Below, one piece after another: positions 1 to 5,114 of a DNA stretch of 6,906 nucleotides. Below the pieces are notes generated by a model. That model was given only the letters and a program-made list of their open reading frames with translations, did not search any database and was not told the DNA's origin. This DNA comes from Sporosarcina sp. (GTDB taxonomy: Bacteria > Bacillota > Bacilli > Bacillales_A > Planococcaceae), in assembly GCA_029263945.1 (NCBI GenBank), contig JARIDM010000073.1:1-6906 (forward strand). The letters run 5' to 3'. The position numbers and the translations under genes were made by a program. Position 1 is the first letter of the stretch, and the number at the start of each line of letters is the position of its first letter.

Positions 1-154
1 TCCACGTAGATTTGCATCATAAAGTGGAACCGATTGTGTAGACATTCTTGGAAGAGAATAGGTACTTGTTCCAGAGAGTACAGTTGTTTTATTGCTATAT
101 TCTAGCTCAATTAATTTCTTCTTTCATTTCATCACATTGTTTAGGACACATCAT
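1..154 (-). pseudogene. Leader copy 1 / start of next toxin cassette, frameshifted, runs off the left edge
   Basis: Read on the minus strand, an open frame runs from codon 123-121 to the window edge without a stop (about 41 codons) and carries YSLPRMSTQSVPLYDANLRG. It has no start codon of its own. ATG codons at 154 and 151 begin a different frame (MCPKQCDEMKEE...) that stops just where the long frame opens, so an indel in the purine-rich GAAAGAAGAAA tract near 118-128 would join them. The same segment recurs before the orphan toxin at 4722-4830, where YSLPVMTTQSV is readable, and more weakly at 3481-3600. I infer the conserved segment preceding a toxin tail, either recently broken or a recombination remnant. 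The product is unknown. Confidence 0.4.
28..60. repeat. Leader repeat core, copy 1
   Basis: This 33-bp stretch matches 4722-4754 in the same orientation at 29 of 33 positions, counted by eye. It encodes the shared YSLP-x-M-x-TQSV segment on the minus strand. Weaker similarity continues on both sides. It is the clearest evidence that the cassettes in this window share a common upstream seam. Confidence 0.75.
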
Positions 155-173
155 CACTTTTTCACAGGACTAT

Positions 174-206
174 AAAAAACCTAAAGTTATTGGCTTTAGG
201 TTTTTT
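174..206 (-). terminator. Intrinsic terminator after the 232-aa gene
   Basis: A perfect 13-bp inverted repeat (174-186 and 194-206) encloses a 7-nt loop. The outer arms are A6 on the left and T6 on the right, so the minus-strand transcript ends its stem in a U-run; the same is true of the plus strand. It lies about 20 bp past the stop codon of the minus-strand gene ending at 228 and separates that gene from the leader copy entering the left edge. Confidence 0.88.
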
Positions 207-227
207 AATTCATTATCAACACTTCAC

Positions 228-926
228 TTAATATTCTTCTTCAAACAAAACACCTTTAAAAAGTTCCTTTTTCTCTTCTAGTACAATAATATCTAATTCT
301 CGTTCTTCGGACGAACTTCCCCATCTGAAGACCAAATCACCTTCAAGACAACAAGATAATACGAGTTTAAAATAATCTATTTCAGCGCTTTTAACATCTT
401 CTAGATATATTTTTTCATGAAGCGACTTAATAAATTCTTCTGTTAGAACACCTTGTCTTTTGCTCGCAATTAAAGCATATTTTTGTGGATAGCGCGCTGT
501 AATTCGCAAGGCTTCAAGAATGCCAGTTGGGTTAATTTTTGCGATACTTGCATACCTGAGTCTACTTTTACCTTGATGCTCCACTTCTGGGCCTAAGCTA
601 AATTCATCAAGTTCAAATTCTTTCTTTAAGGGTTTCCACAATTTTTGATGTTTAAAAATTCTTGAATGGATATTTTCTGTTTCAACAATGCCAAATAAAT
701 AAAAATGATTGTCGTGAATAGCCTCTTTTTCTAAAGCTAACTTCGTCACTAATTTAGCACATAAATTCGTAAAAGTGTCCTGGTCTTCAATCGTATATAT
801 CTGTGAACTGATCATATTAAACACGCTAAAACTTGGTACATACCCAACATTTTTTAGCGCTTCCTCTTTTGAAAACCACTCAAAATATTCAAAAGCATCC
901 GTTGCAAGTTCCGTCCAACATTTCAT
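228..926 (-). CDS. Hypothetical protein (232 aa), probable immunity or accessory protein of the toxin array
   Basis: I do not recognise a family. The protein is soluble-looking, acidic at its C-terminus (ends LFEEEY) and has no signal peptide or membrane segment. The middle holds a region with RYASIAKINPTG and ALRITARYPQKYALIASKR, which looks like a folded alpha/beta core. The start at 926 is chosen because AGGGGTGAT lies just upstream at proper spacing. An in-frame ATG at 974 would add 16 residues but has no ribosome binding site. The gene follows the 125-aa gene by 53 bp in the same direction and is followed by a terminator, so it is the last gene of that transcript. Its place behind toxin remnants suggests an immunity role, which is inference. 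Confidence 0.75.
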   Translation of the reverse strand: MKCWTELATDAFEYFEWFSKEEALKNVGYVPSFSVFNMISSQIYTIEDQDTFTNLCAKLVTKLALEKEAIHDNHFYLFGIVETENIHSRIFKHQKLWKPLKKEFELDEFSLGPEVEHQGKSRLRYASIAKINPTGILEALRITARYPQKYALIASKRQGVLTEEFIKSLHEKIYLEDVKSAEIDYFKLVLSCCLEGDLVFRWGSSSEERELDIIVLEEKKELFKGVLFEEEY

Positions 927-979
927 ATGATCACCCCTATTTTGTAAAGTAGTCGTAGCACTCATTTGTTTCATCTAAA

Positions 980-1357
980 TTAAGCGTTAAATATGCGGAT
1001 AATTTTTTCTATTTCTTTGTCATAATTAGTTGCTTCATCATTAATTTCCAATAAAAAAGTATCATCATCCGTTGCAGGTTCGTAACCAATTATGATTTTC
1101 GGAATATCATAATCTTTTTTTAAATTAACGAGATAATGGACTAACCTTTTTAACCTAAACTTATTACCACACCTCTCGTCTTTTAATACTTCATTTTTAG
1201 GAAAGTTAAATACAATGTCACCATATTTTTCATCAAACGAGACAACTATTGTTACGTTTTTTAATGAAATACCTAGCTGCAATTCTTCTAAAAATATATT
1301 TCCTGTCCCTTTTGGTGATAAAATCTCTTCTATGTTTTTCACTTGCGAAAAACCCAA
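980..1357 (-). CDS. Hypothetical protein (125 aa), putative immunity protein, TTG start
   Basis: I do not recognise a family. The protein is small, soluble and lysine/glutamate-rich, with no membrane segment; residues near IPKIIIGYEPATDDDTFLLEIND look like paired beta strands. No ATG occurs in the frame. TTG at 1357 is preceded by CAGGAAAC at workable spacing and is taken as the start. The frame stays open upstream to a stop overlapping the end of the 31-codon remnant at 1394, so the N-terminus may have been lost or rearranged. Its first 30 residues resemble that remnant: NIEEILS and LEELQL match NVEIILS and FKELKL. This suggests two related immunity genes in tandem. It is followed closely by the 232-aa gene. 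Confidence 0.65.
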   Translation of the reverse strand: MGFSQVKNIEEILSPKGTGNIFLEELQLGISLKNVTIVVSFDEKYGDIVFNFPKNEVLKDERCGNKFRLKRLVHYLVNLKKDYDIPKIIIGYEPATDDDTFLLEINDEATNYDKEIEKIIRIFNA

Positions 1358-1393
1358 ATCGTTTCCTGAAATACTGTCATGAAAATGTGATGA

Positions 1394-1489
1394 TTAAATT
1401 TTTAATGTAAATAATTTAAGTTCCTTGAACAATAATCTATCAACTTTTTTCTTATTAAAATCAGATAATATTATCTCTACATTTTCCAT
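1394..1489 (-). pseudogene. 31-codon remnant of an immunity gene
   Basis: The ATG at 1489 follows AGGTGG at ideal spacing, a real translation start signal. It overlaps the stop of the toxin-tail fragment (TAG at 1477-1479), the geometry of a coupled toxin-immunity pair. The frame reads MENVEIILSDFNKKK...FKELKLFTLKI and stops after 31 codons, too short for a typical immunity protein. Its sequence resembles the start of the adjacent 125-aa protein. I infer the 5' end of an immunity gene truncated by rearrangement with a downstream paralogue. A genuine 31-aa peptide is possible but less likely. Confidence 0.55.
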
Positions 1490-1551
1490 TTATGCCCACC
1501 TTTTTCACCTATACTATTGTTCATAAAGTGATTCAACATATTTCCACTGTA
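1477..1551 (-). pseudogene. 3' tail of a toxin gene cut off by the IS200/IS605 element
   Basis: These 25 codons (YSGNMLNHFMNN..., ending GEKGGHKWKM) lie directly outside the inferred right end of the IS200/IS605 element. Joining this tail to the sequence beyond the left end at 3350 restores one uninterrupted codon frame across the junction. The stop codon overlaps the start of the immunity remnant at 1489, as expected for the end of a toxin gene. The tail has no start of its own apart from element sequence. No toxin family is recognised. Confidence 0.5.
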
Positions 1552-1720
1552 GTGAACCTCTCGGCATTGAAATACCGAGCATCTAACATCTAAATTTACG
1601 ATAGACTTTAGATACACAAGATTCTGTGTTTCTCGTTTCATTGAACCGACCATTGTCGCATTCTCCACGAAGGCACGTTCCGCACCTTTTGCTTTTTATT
1701 AAGCTGTTTGTTTTAAACCC
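1532..1720 (-). ncRNA. Probable omega RNA (TnpB guide RNA) spanning the element's right end
   Basis: In IS200/IS605 elements the sequence from the 3' end of tnpB through the right end forms the scaffold of the TnpB guide RNA, and about 16-20 nt of flanking DNA form the guide. Here the 3' region past the tnpB stop holds several short hairpins (ACACA/TGTGT, CTAAA/TTTAG). It closes with a stem CTCGG...CCGAG at 1560-1579 followed by AGGTTCAC at the element end. The guide would be minus-strand sequence 1551 to about 1532, which is toxin-tail coding sequence. The 5' limit of the RNA is not visible and is approximate. The assignment is by family analogy. Confidence 0.45.
1560..1579 (-). repeat. Right-end hairpin of the IS200/IS605 element
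   Basis: CTCGG and CCGAG pair, extended by a G-T and A-T pairs, around a small loop close to the right cleavage site. Hairpins in this position are bound by TnpA during single-strand excision and insertion, and also form the last stem of the omega RNA. Confidence 0.6.
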
Positions 1721-2803
1721 AGTTGCACAATATTAATGGCCGCATTAACGTCTCTGTCTTCTGTATATCCACAGAAAGAACAGTCGTGGATGCGGTCTTT
1801 AATTGTTTTCTTAACAAGCTCGCCGCAACTTGAACATCGTTGAGTCGTGTTATATGGATTCACGAATCGCACTTCCTTACCAGCGTTTGCAGCTTTGTAA
1901 GTTGCGAAACCAATGAGTTGCCTCCAAGCACTATCGGCAAGACCTTTTGCGTATTCTTTGTCTTTGACCATGCGTTGAATATTCAAATCTTCGAAGACAA
2001 GCATGTCGTACTGATCCACAAGCTTTCTGGACACCTTATGAGCCGTATCTTTTCGCTTATTAGCAACTTTTTCATGCAGTTTGGCCAATTGGTAGACCGC
2101 TTTTTTGCGACGATTGGAGCCTTTCTTCTTTTTAGAAACGATTCGTTGTTGTTTCTTAAGCTTTCGTTCAGCATGTTTTAGATGTTTTGGATTCTTATGA
2201 AAGACACCATCCGATGTGATTGCAAGATGTGTTAACCCCAAGTCTATGCCGACGGCATTTCTTTCCCTGACTTTCGTTGGTGTCGGCTTTTTAATTTCAC
2301 AAGAAAAACAGGCATAGAATTGTCCATTTTTATGTGTAATCGTACACGTTTTAATCGTGCCTTTCAGTTTTTGGTGCTTATGAATGCGTAGGTTGCCGAT
2401 TTTAGACAGTTCGACATGCTTTCCGCTAATTTTGAAGCCACTTTGCGGATAGGTAAACGAGTTGTAGCGATTTCTTCCCTGAAAACGCGGAAATCCTGCT
2501 TTCTCACCACTCTTCAGACGACGAAAGAACGCTTGGTACGCCTTGTCCAATCGTTCTAACACGTTTTGAAGCACTTGTGAGTGTACGCTTTTAAATTCAG
2601 GTAGCACCTTTTTAAGAACAGGAAGCTCCTTCTTTTGCGTGTAAAAGGAAAGTGACTTGCCTTGCTTTTTATACGCAGTAATTCGCTGTTCAAGCCCCGA
2701 GTTATACAACCAACGACACAGATTAAGCGTTGAAAAGATTTGTTCTTTTTTGTTCTCTTGTGGGATTGAGCTTAAACTTGTAGGATCTCATAGTTGTACT
2801 CAT
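1699..2803 (-). pseudogene. tnpB: TnpB RNA-guided endonuclease, +1 frameshifted near the N-terminus
   Basis: TnpB is the RuvC-type nuclease ancestral to Cas12, guided by the element's own omega RNA. The true start is the ATG at 2803 (MSTTMRSYKFKLNP), with AAGGAG at 2820-2815 inside the end of tnpA. This frame ends prematurely after about 26 codons. The rest of the protein (TLNLCRWLYN onward) continues in another frame and is intact to 1699. One surplus A in the run of six at 2746-2751 explains the break: with five A's the text reads EQKEQIFSTLNLCRW, a normal TnpB start. The total length with the repair is about 367 aa, as usual. Counted from the in-frame TTG at 2709, the RuvC residues are D156 (GIDLG), E240 (FED) and the DRD motif near D320. 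The zinc ribbon C292, C295, C310, C313 is present. Confidence 0.85.
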
Positions 2804-2809
2804 TTGGTT

Positions 2810-3223
2810 TTATTCTCCTTTCTTTTGACGGTCTATGTATGTTTTGATATTTTCTTCAGAAGTCGAACCAATCGTTTCAAGATAGTAACTACTATTCCAT
2901 AAGCGTCCTTTCCAACACTTCTTTTTAAGTTCTGGATACTCGACAAACAACTTTCGAGCCGAAATCCCTTTTAACATCTTGGCGATATAAGAAGGTGACA
3001 CTTTTGGATGAGCTGAAACAAATGCGTGGACATGATCGCATTCACCGACTTCAAGTTTGTGTACAATAAACTCCTTATCTTTTGCGATTTCATCGCAGAT
3101 TTCTTTCAGACGACTTTCGATCTTTGCGGTTAACAACGGATGTCGATACTTCACTGACCAAACTAAGTGGTAATTTACATTATATACGCATGTTCTCGCG
3201 TGAGTTAGTTGTTGTTTTCTCAT
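2810..3223 (-). CDS. tnpA: IS200/IS605 Y1 transposase TnpA
   Basis: TnpA is the HUH single-strand transposase that cuts and rejoins the hairpin-bearing ends, preferring the lagging-strand template. The 137-aa product has the family's HUH motif H64-V65-H66 in GECDHVH and the catalytic tyrosine Y129 in IKTYIDRQ. The N-terminal CVYNVNYHLVWSVKYR strand is also typical. The length is normal and the gene appears intact. ATG 3223 is chosen because the conserved sequence begins there. An upstream in-frame ATG at 3307 sits inside the left-end hairpin and adds 28 atypical residues. No good ribosome binding site precedes 3223, but TATACT lies a few bases upstream, so translation may be weak or leaderless. 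The stop is 6 bp before the tnpB start. Confidence 0.93.
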   Translation of the reverse strand: MRKQQLTHARTCVYNVNYHLVWSVKYRHPLLTAKIESRLKEICDEIAKDKEFIVHKLEVGECDHVHAFVSAHPKVSPSYIAKMLKGISARKLFVEYPELKKKCWKGRLWNSSYYLETIGSTSEENIKTYIDRQKKGE

Positions 3224-3307
3224 ACATATAGTATACCATAAGTGACTCCTAGGCTCATCAAATGTTAATTTATTTACATACACATAGTTCAATACCTTGC
3301 GATTCAT

Positions 3308-3327
3308 CTCCCCAATAAATTAGGGAG
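3308..3327 (-). repeat. Left-end hairpin of the IS200/IS605 element
   Basis: CTCCC and GGGAG pair around an A/T-rich loop about 21 bases inside the proposed left cleavage site (TTAC at 3353-3350). This matches the subterminal hairpin recognised by TnpA. Confidence 0.6.
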
Positions 3328-3349
3328 GATTCTCGCAATTTGTACTAAA

Positions 3350-3446
3350 GTAATGGGTTCCGAATTTTCGCAGGCTATTTCAGTACTTTACGCTCAAATT
3401 CAGTGGAATTACTCGTAATTATTAATTTCACTTGTCGTATAGGGAC
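3350..3446 (-). pseudogene. Toxin-gene fragment upstream of the IS200/IS605 insertion, frameshifted
   Basis: On the minus strand an open frame from 3446 reads VPIRQVKLIITSN then EFERKVLK and ends in a stop. Removing one A from the AAA run at 3380-3378 continues it as NSLRKFGTHY up to the element's left end. Across the element it runs in phase into YSGNMLNHF (1551 onward). The reconstructed piece of roughly 57 residues looks like the C-terminus of a toxin domain, but I cannot name the family. It carries at least two lesions: the one-base insertion and the transposon. The upstream stop at 3449-3447 lies in a perfect palindrome, so the join to leader copy 3 is also disturbed. Confidence 0.45.
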
Positions 3447-3459
3447 CTATACGACAAGT
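3430..3459. repeat. Perfect 14-bp inverted repeat
   Basis: ACTTGTCGTATAGG (3430-3443) and its exact reverse complement (3446-3459) are separated by only two bases. Neither side has a T-run, so it is not a standard terminator. It sits between leader copy 3 and the toxin fragment, about 80 bp from the insertion point of the IS200/IS605 element. It could be a protein-binding or recombination site, or simply a strong hairpin. Confidence 0.7.
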
Positions 3460-3480
3460 AATTGAACGTGCCTGATAAAT

Positions 3481-3600
3481 TATCGTGTTGAAAGTGGCTT
3501 ACTACCAGAAGTCGCCAAAGAAATTTCCGTTGTGGTGCAGCTACATTTGCTTATCAAGAATTGCTTGCCAAGGTGTATGTAGGATCACGTGTGGGATTGC
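3481..3600 (-). repeat. Leader copy 3 (degenerate)
   Basis: Positions 3544-3598 align with 4790-4844 in the same orientation at roughly 70% identity with two single-base gaps; both share TATGTAG followed closely by TCACG and AAGG. Translated on the minus strand, the part nearest the toxin fragment reads ...LATSGSKPLSTR before a stop, comparable with FGSNYSLPVM of copy 2 and SGTSTYSLPRM of copy 1. It is therefore a decayed coding leader of the same origin, placed before the second toxin fragment. Confidence 0.55.
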
Positions 3601-3648
3601 TTATTAAGAGTGATGTAATTCTCTTTGCGTAAATGGGATTCTATAGTG

Positions 3649-3700
3649 AAAAACAGCAGGCGGACTACAATTATGAATTTAGTCCGCCTGCTGTTTTTTT
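3649..3700. terminator. Strong bidirectional intrinsic terminator
   Basis: A perfect 19-bp stem (3649-3667 and 3680-3698) encloses a 12-nt loop. The GC-rich core AGCAGGCGGACT is flanked by A5 on the left and T7 on the right. It can stop transcripts in both directions: minus-strand messages from the 132-aa immunity gene, and plus-strand transcripts from the left. It is the strongest termination signal in the window. Confidence 0.9.
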
Positions 3701-3728
3701 GTTTCCACATGGATAGGAGGTAGTAGCA

Positions 3729-3806
3729 ATGCGTTCAAAGGAATACTTTATTTATCTGAGTCAATTTCATAATGACCTTATTCTGCTACAACAACGCAAC
3801 ATATAG
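3729..3806 (+). CDS. Small reading frame (25 aa) with a consensus ribosome binding site
   Basis: ATG at 3729 is preceded by AGGAGG at 3715-3720 with 8-base spacing, the best such site in the window. The peptide starts MRSKEYFIYLSQFHNDLIL and ends LLQQRNI, with no cysteine or clear membrane segment. It lies on the plus strand, opposite to the cassette genes, just after the terminator at 3649-3700, and its last third forms the left arm of the large palindrome. It may be the surviving 5' end of a longer gene, possibly a transposase, or a real small protein. No family is recognised. Confidence 0.35.
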   Translation: MRSKEYFIYLSQFHNDLILLQQRNI

Positions 3807-3873
3807 TTCGGGAACGCTTCAACCCGACTATATATTGTGGTGTTGTAGCAATAGAATCCTACTATGAAATTGA
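3761..3873. repeat. 113-bp imperfect palindrome
   Basis: Nested complementary blocks occur in order: TCAATTTCATA (3761-3771) with 3863-3873, ATTC (3780-3783) with GAAT (3854-3857), TGCTACAACA (3784-3793) with 3841-3850, ATATAG (3801-3806) with 3828-3833, and TCGGG (3808-3812) with 3823-3827. A 10-nt loop lies at the centre. The right arm includes the last codons of the 132-aa gene, whose stop is at 3862. There is no T-run. It could be a miniature transposable element, a structured mRNA end or a local inverted duplication. Confidence 0.7.
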
Positions 3874-4260
3874 TTGATCGAGCTCGTTTTTTCTTTCATG
3901 AAATATTTTTATATCTTCTTCTTCCTGTTCTCCTAAACCATCAAAATGCTGATCATCATTTACTAATTCTTCATAACCCCAGATAGCAGTTAGATTTTCA
4001 TCTTGTCCAAAATAATTAAAATACCATTTTTCAGGTAGTGCACTTGATTTTACAATGAATAAATCTGCTGCATACCAATTAGGCATTTTAAAATCATCAT
4101 ATATGAGGTAATATATTCCCTCTTCGTAAATCATTATGCCATAAACGCTATACGTTGTATTCAAAGTGATACCATTAAAAGAAGTTAATGTTTGATCTCC
4201 TTCTCTTACGATTTTCGGACTAAACATATAACCAGTATTTTTTTCGCAAAGAATGTCCAT
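3862..4260 (-). CDS. Putative immunity protein (132 aa) for the adjacent orphan toxin
   Basis: It follows the toxin tail by 15 bp on the same strand, and its GGAG ribosome binding site lies in that gap, so the two form a toxin-immunity pair. The protein is small, acidic and soluble. It is rich in aromatic residues: YGIMIYEEGIYYLIYDDF, then NWYAADLF and WYFNYFG, and near the C-terminus WGYEELV and IFHERKNEL. Patterns like these occur in small proteins encoded beside toxin tails in Bacillota, but I cannot assign a named family. It presumably binds and blocks the neighbouring toxin domain in the cytoplasm. Its last codons lie in the 113-bp palindrome. Confidence 0.75.
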   Translation of the reverse strand: MDILCEKNTGYMFSPKIVREGDQTLTSFNGITLNTTYSVYGIMIYEEGIYYLIYDDFKMPNWYAADLFIVKSSALPEKWYFNYFGQDENLTAIWGYEELVNDDQHFDGLGEQEEEDIKIFHERKNELDQSIS

Positions 4261-4275
4261 GCTATCACTTCTCCA

Positions 4276-4719
4276 TTATTTGAATTTAAAATCATCAAAC
4301 TTTCCTGTTTTAGTATTGTAATTAAAGTGAATATTAATATTACCCTCTGAGTTTTTTACAATACTTTGCATTTTTACCCACCCTTCTGAAGCTAGCCACC
4401 TTGGGTCTTTCATATTTCTTCTTGGAACTCTTGTAGCGCCCTTTAGAGGATTAGATAAAACTTCTTTCATTGCTAATTGTTCTTTTAAATTATTAGGAAC
4501 TGTTCTTCCTGTTGACCCCTTCCCTAGCGATTTACTATTAATCAAATCATCGACGTTTCCTGTACCCTTAACAGCAACATCAATATTTTTTGGGTGTTTC
4601 TTAGCTTTAAAGATTTTCCCAAACGGTGATTTCCTCACAAGTTTAAAACCTAGATTCGCTGCTTTCAATCCTTTACCTGCAGGTGTAACTGAAAAAACTG
4701 CAAAACCTTTGGATAACAT
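4276..4719 (-). CDS. Orphan C-terminal toxin domain (147 aa)
   Basis: The protein looks like the end of a polymorphic toxin. An N-terminal linker (FAVFSVTPAGKGLKAANLG) is followed by a lysine-rich stretch, then a compact C-terminal module with GRTVPNNLKEQLAMKEV, DPRW, EGWVKM and a final IHFNYNTKTGKFDDFKFK. This kind of ending is familiar from small toxin tails, probably a nuclease acting in a competitor's cytoplasm, but the activity is inference. The N-terminal delivery region (for example LXG) is absent. The frame is open only about 12 codons before ATG 4719 and no ribosome binding site precedes it, so expression is doubtful. It is best read as an orphan cassette able to recombine onto a full-length toxin gene. 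The cognate immunity gene follows by 15 bp. Confidence 0.7.
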   Translation of the reverse strand: MLSKGFAVFSVTPAGKGLKAANLGFKLVRKSPFGKIFKAKKHPKNIDVAVKGTGNVDDLINSKSLGKGSTGRTVPNNLKEQLAMKEVLSNPLKGATRVPRRNMKDPRWLASEGWVKMQSIVKNSEGNINIHFNYNTKTGKFDDFKFK

Positions 4720-4721
4720 TG

Positions 4722-4845
4722 AACCGATTGCGTAGTCATTACTGGAAGAGAATAGTTACTTCCAAATTTTTCAATTGTTGCGAGTGCCACATTTTCTTTA
4801 GAAGAACTGTCTACAAGGCATATGTAGTTTCACGCGTGTAGATTC
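4722..4845 (-). repeat. Leader copy 2, before the orphan toxin
   Basis: The segment 4722-4754 is 29/33 identical to 28-60, and 4790-4844 is similar to 3544-3598. One minus-strand frame reads VDSSSKENVALATIEKFGSN then YSLPVMTTQSV, the shared leader. It is out of frame with the toxin, whose own frame here reads SSSNDYAIGSM. The leader and toxin are therefore not in a single working reading frame, because of an indel or a recombination seam near 4718-4735. The frame is closed upstream by a stop about 4830. Confidence 0.6.
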
Positions 4846-4893
4846 CGCTCTAAATTTGACGTGACTTTCCTCAGCTAACTAAAGTTTCTGACG

Positions 4894-4944
4894 AAAAAAA
4901 AGAGCAGGCTTCACAAACAATGCCCGTTGTTGTGATGCCTACTC
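4894..4944 (-). terminator. Intrinsic terminator, minus strand
   Basis: On the minus strand a stem GAGTAGGC/GCCTGCTC with one mismatch, continued by a second block TCACAA/TTGTGA, ends in T8 (plus-strand A8 at 4894-4901). It is the natural end of the transcript from the DUF6630-like gene and the PoNi gene. The IS30 element now separates it from them, about 1.16 kb downstream of the last stop codon instead of an original roughly 110 bp. Confidence 0.82.
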
Positions 4945-5025
4945 TCTATAACTTCTTCTCAACCTTGTGAAAATAATTGCCACATCAAAAATACGATTTA
5001 TTTTAATTAATTTAATTTACGCCGA
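4945..5025. other. AT-rich spacer left of the IS30 element
   Basis: This short stretch is very AT-rich, with runs such as TTTTAATTAATTTAATTT. I see no gene in it. It is the original 3' spacer between the DUF6630-like gene and its terminator, now cut off by the insertion. Confidence 0.5.
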
Positions 5026-5045
5026 TTGTAAAATTAAGCTAGACA
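5026..5045 (+). repeat. IS30 left terminal inverted repeat
   Basis: TTGTAAAATTAAGCTAGACA matches the reverse complement of 6058-6077 at 17 of 20 positions, including an exact 11-base inner block. TAGACA at its inner end could serve as the -35 hexamer of the transposase promoter, although its distance to the -10-like TACACT at 5066-5071 is longer than usual. Confidence 0.8.
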
Positions 5046-5114
5046 ATTAAAAAAGGCATTCGTGGTACACTCAATATGTATTTCCGACCAAAGAAAACAT
5101 AGGAGTGATCACGA

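Larger units (their letters stand above)
1552..3349 (-). mobile_element. IS200/IS605-family element (tnpA + tnpB), about 1.8 kb
   Basis: The element encodes a Y1 transposase and a TnpB in the same direction, the standard IS605 layout. There are no terminal inverted repeats, but each end has a subterminal hairpin: left end 3308-3327, right end 1560-1579. The left boundary is placed just after the minus-strand TTAC at 3353-3350, and the right boundary after TTCAC at 1556-1552. These are typical single-strand cleavage motifs of the family. The placement also rejoins the flanking toxin frame. The boundaries are inferred by eye. tnpA looks intact and tnpB is frameshifted. Confidence 0.8.

Noticed and set aside
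48..281. Plus-strand frame of 77 codons at the left edge
   Set aside because: It runs through the leader repeat, through the terminator hairpin and into the 3' end of the minus-strand gene. There is no ribosome binding site, and the low-complexity C-terminus is typical of chance frames.
1477..1668. A 63-codon minus-strand frame downstream of tnpB
   Set aside because: Its first part is the right end / omega-RNA region of the IS200/IS605 element, and only the last 24 residues are meaningful as a toxin tail. There is no ribosome binding site, so it is a chimera of transposon end and flank rather than a gene.
1840..2181. Open frames on both strands within tnpB (including plus-strand 113 codons)
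   Set aside because: They are shadows of the tnpB coding sequence, which has clear RuvC and zinc-ribbon motifs in its own frame.
2746..2752. Programmed -1 frameshifting at A-AAA-AAG in tnpB
   Set aside because: The heptamer is present but in the wrong phase, and the needed change is +1 (or -2), not -1. A simple one-base insertion is the better explanation.
3353..3418. Plus-strand 21-codon frame MGSEFSQAISV... near the element's left end
   Set aside because: It has no ribosome binding site and is antisense to the reconstructed toxin fragment, so probably chance.
3761..3873. Integron attC-like site or CRISPR repeat
   Set aside because: The palindrome lacks the conserved core sites of attC and there is no integrase; there is no regularly spaced direct-repeat array anywhere in the window.
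3761..3873. Intrinsic terminator for the 132-aa immunity gene
   Set aside because: Neither arm is followed by a T-run on either strand. The hairpin at 3649-3700 fits termination much better.
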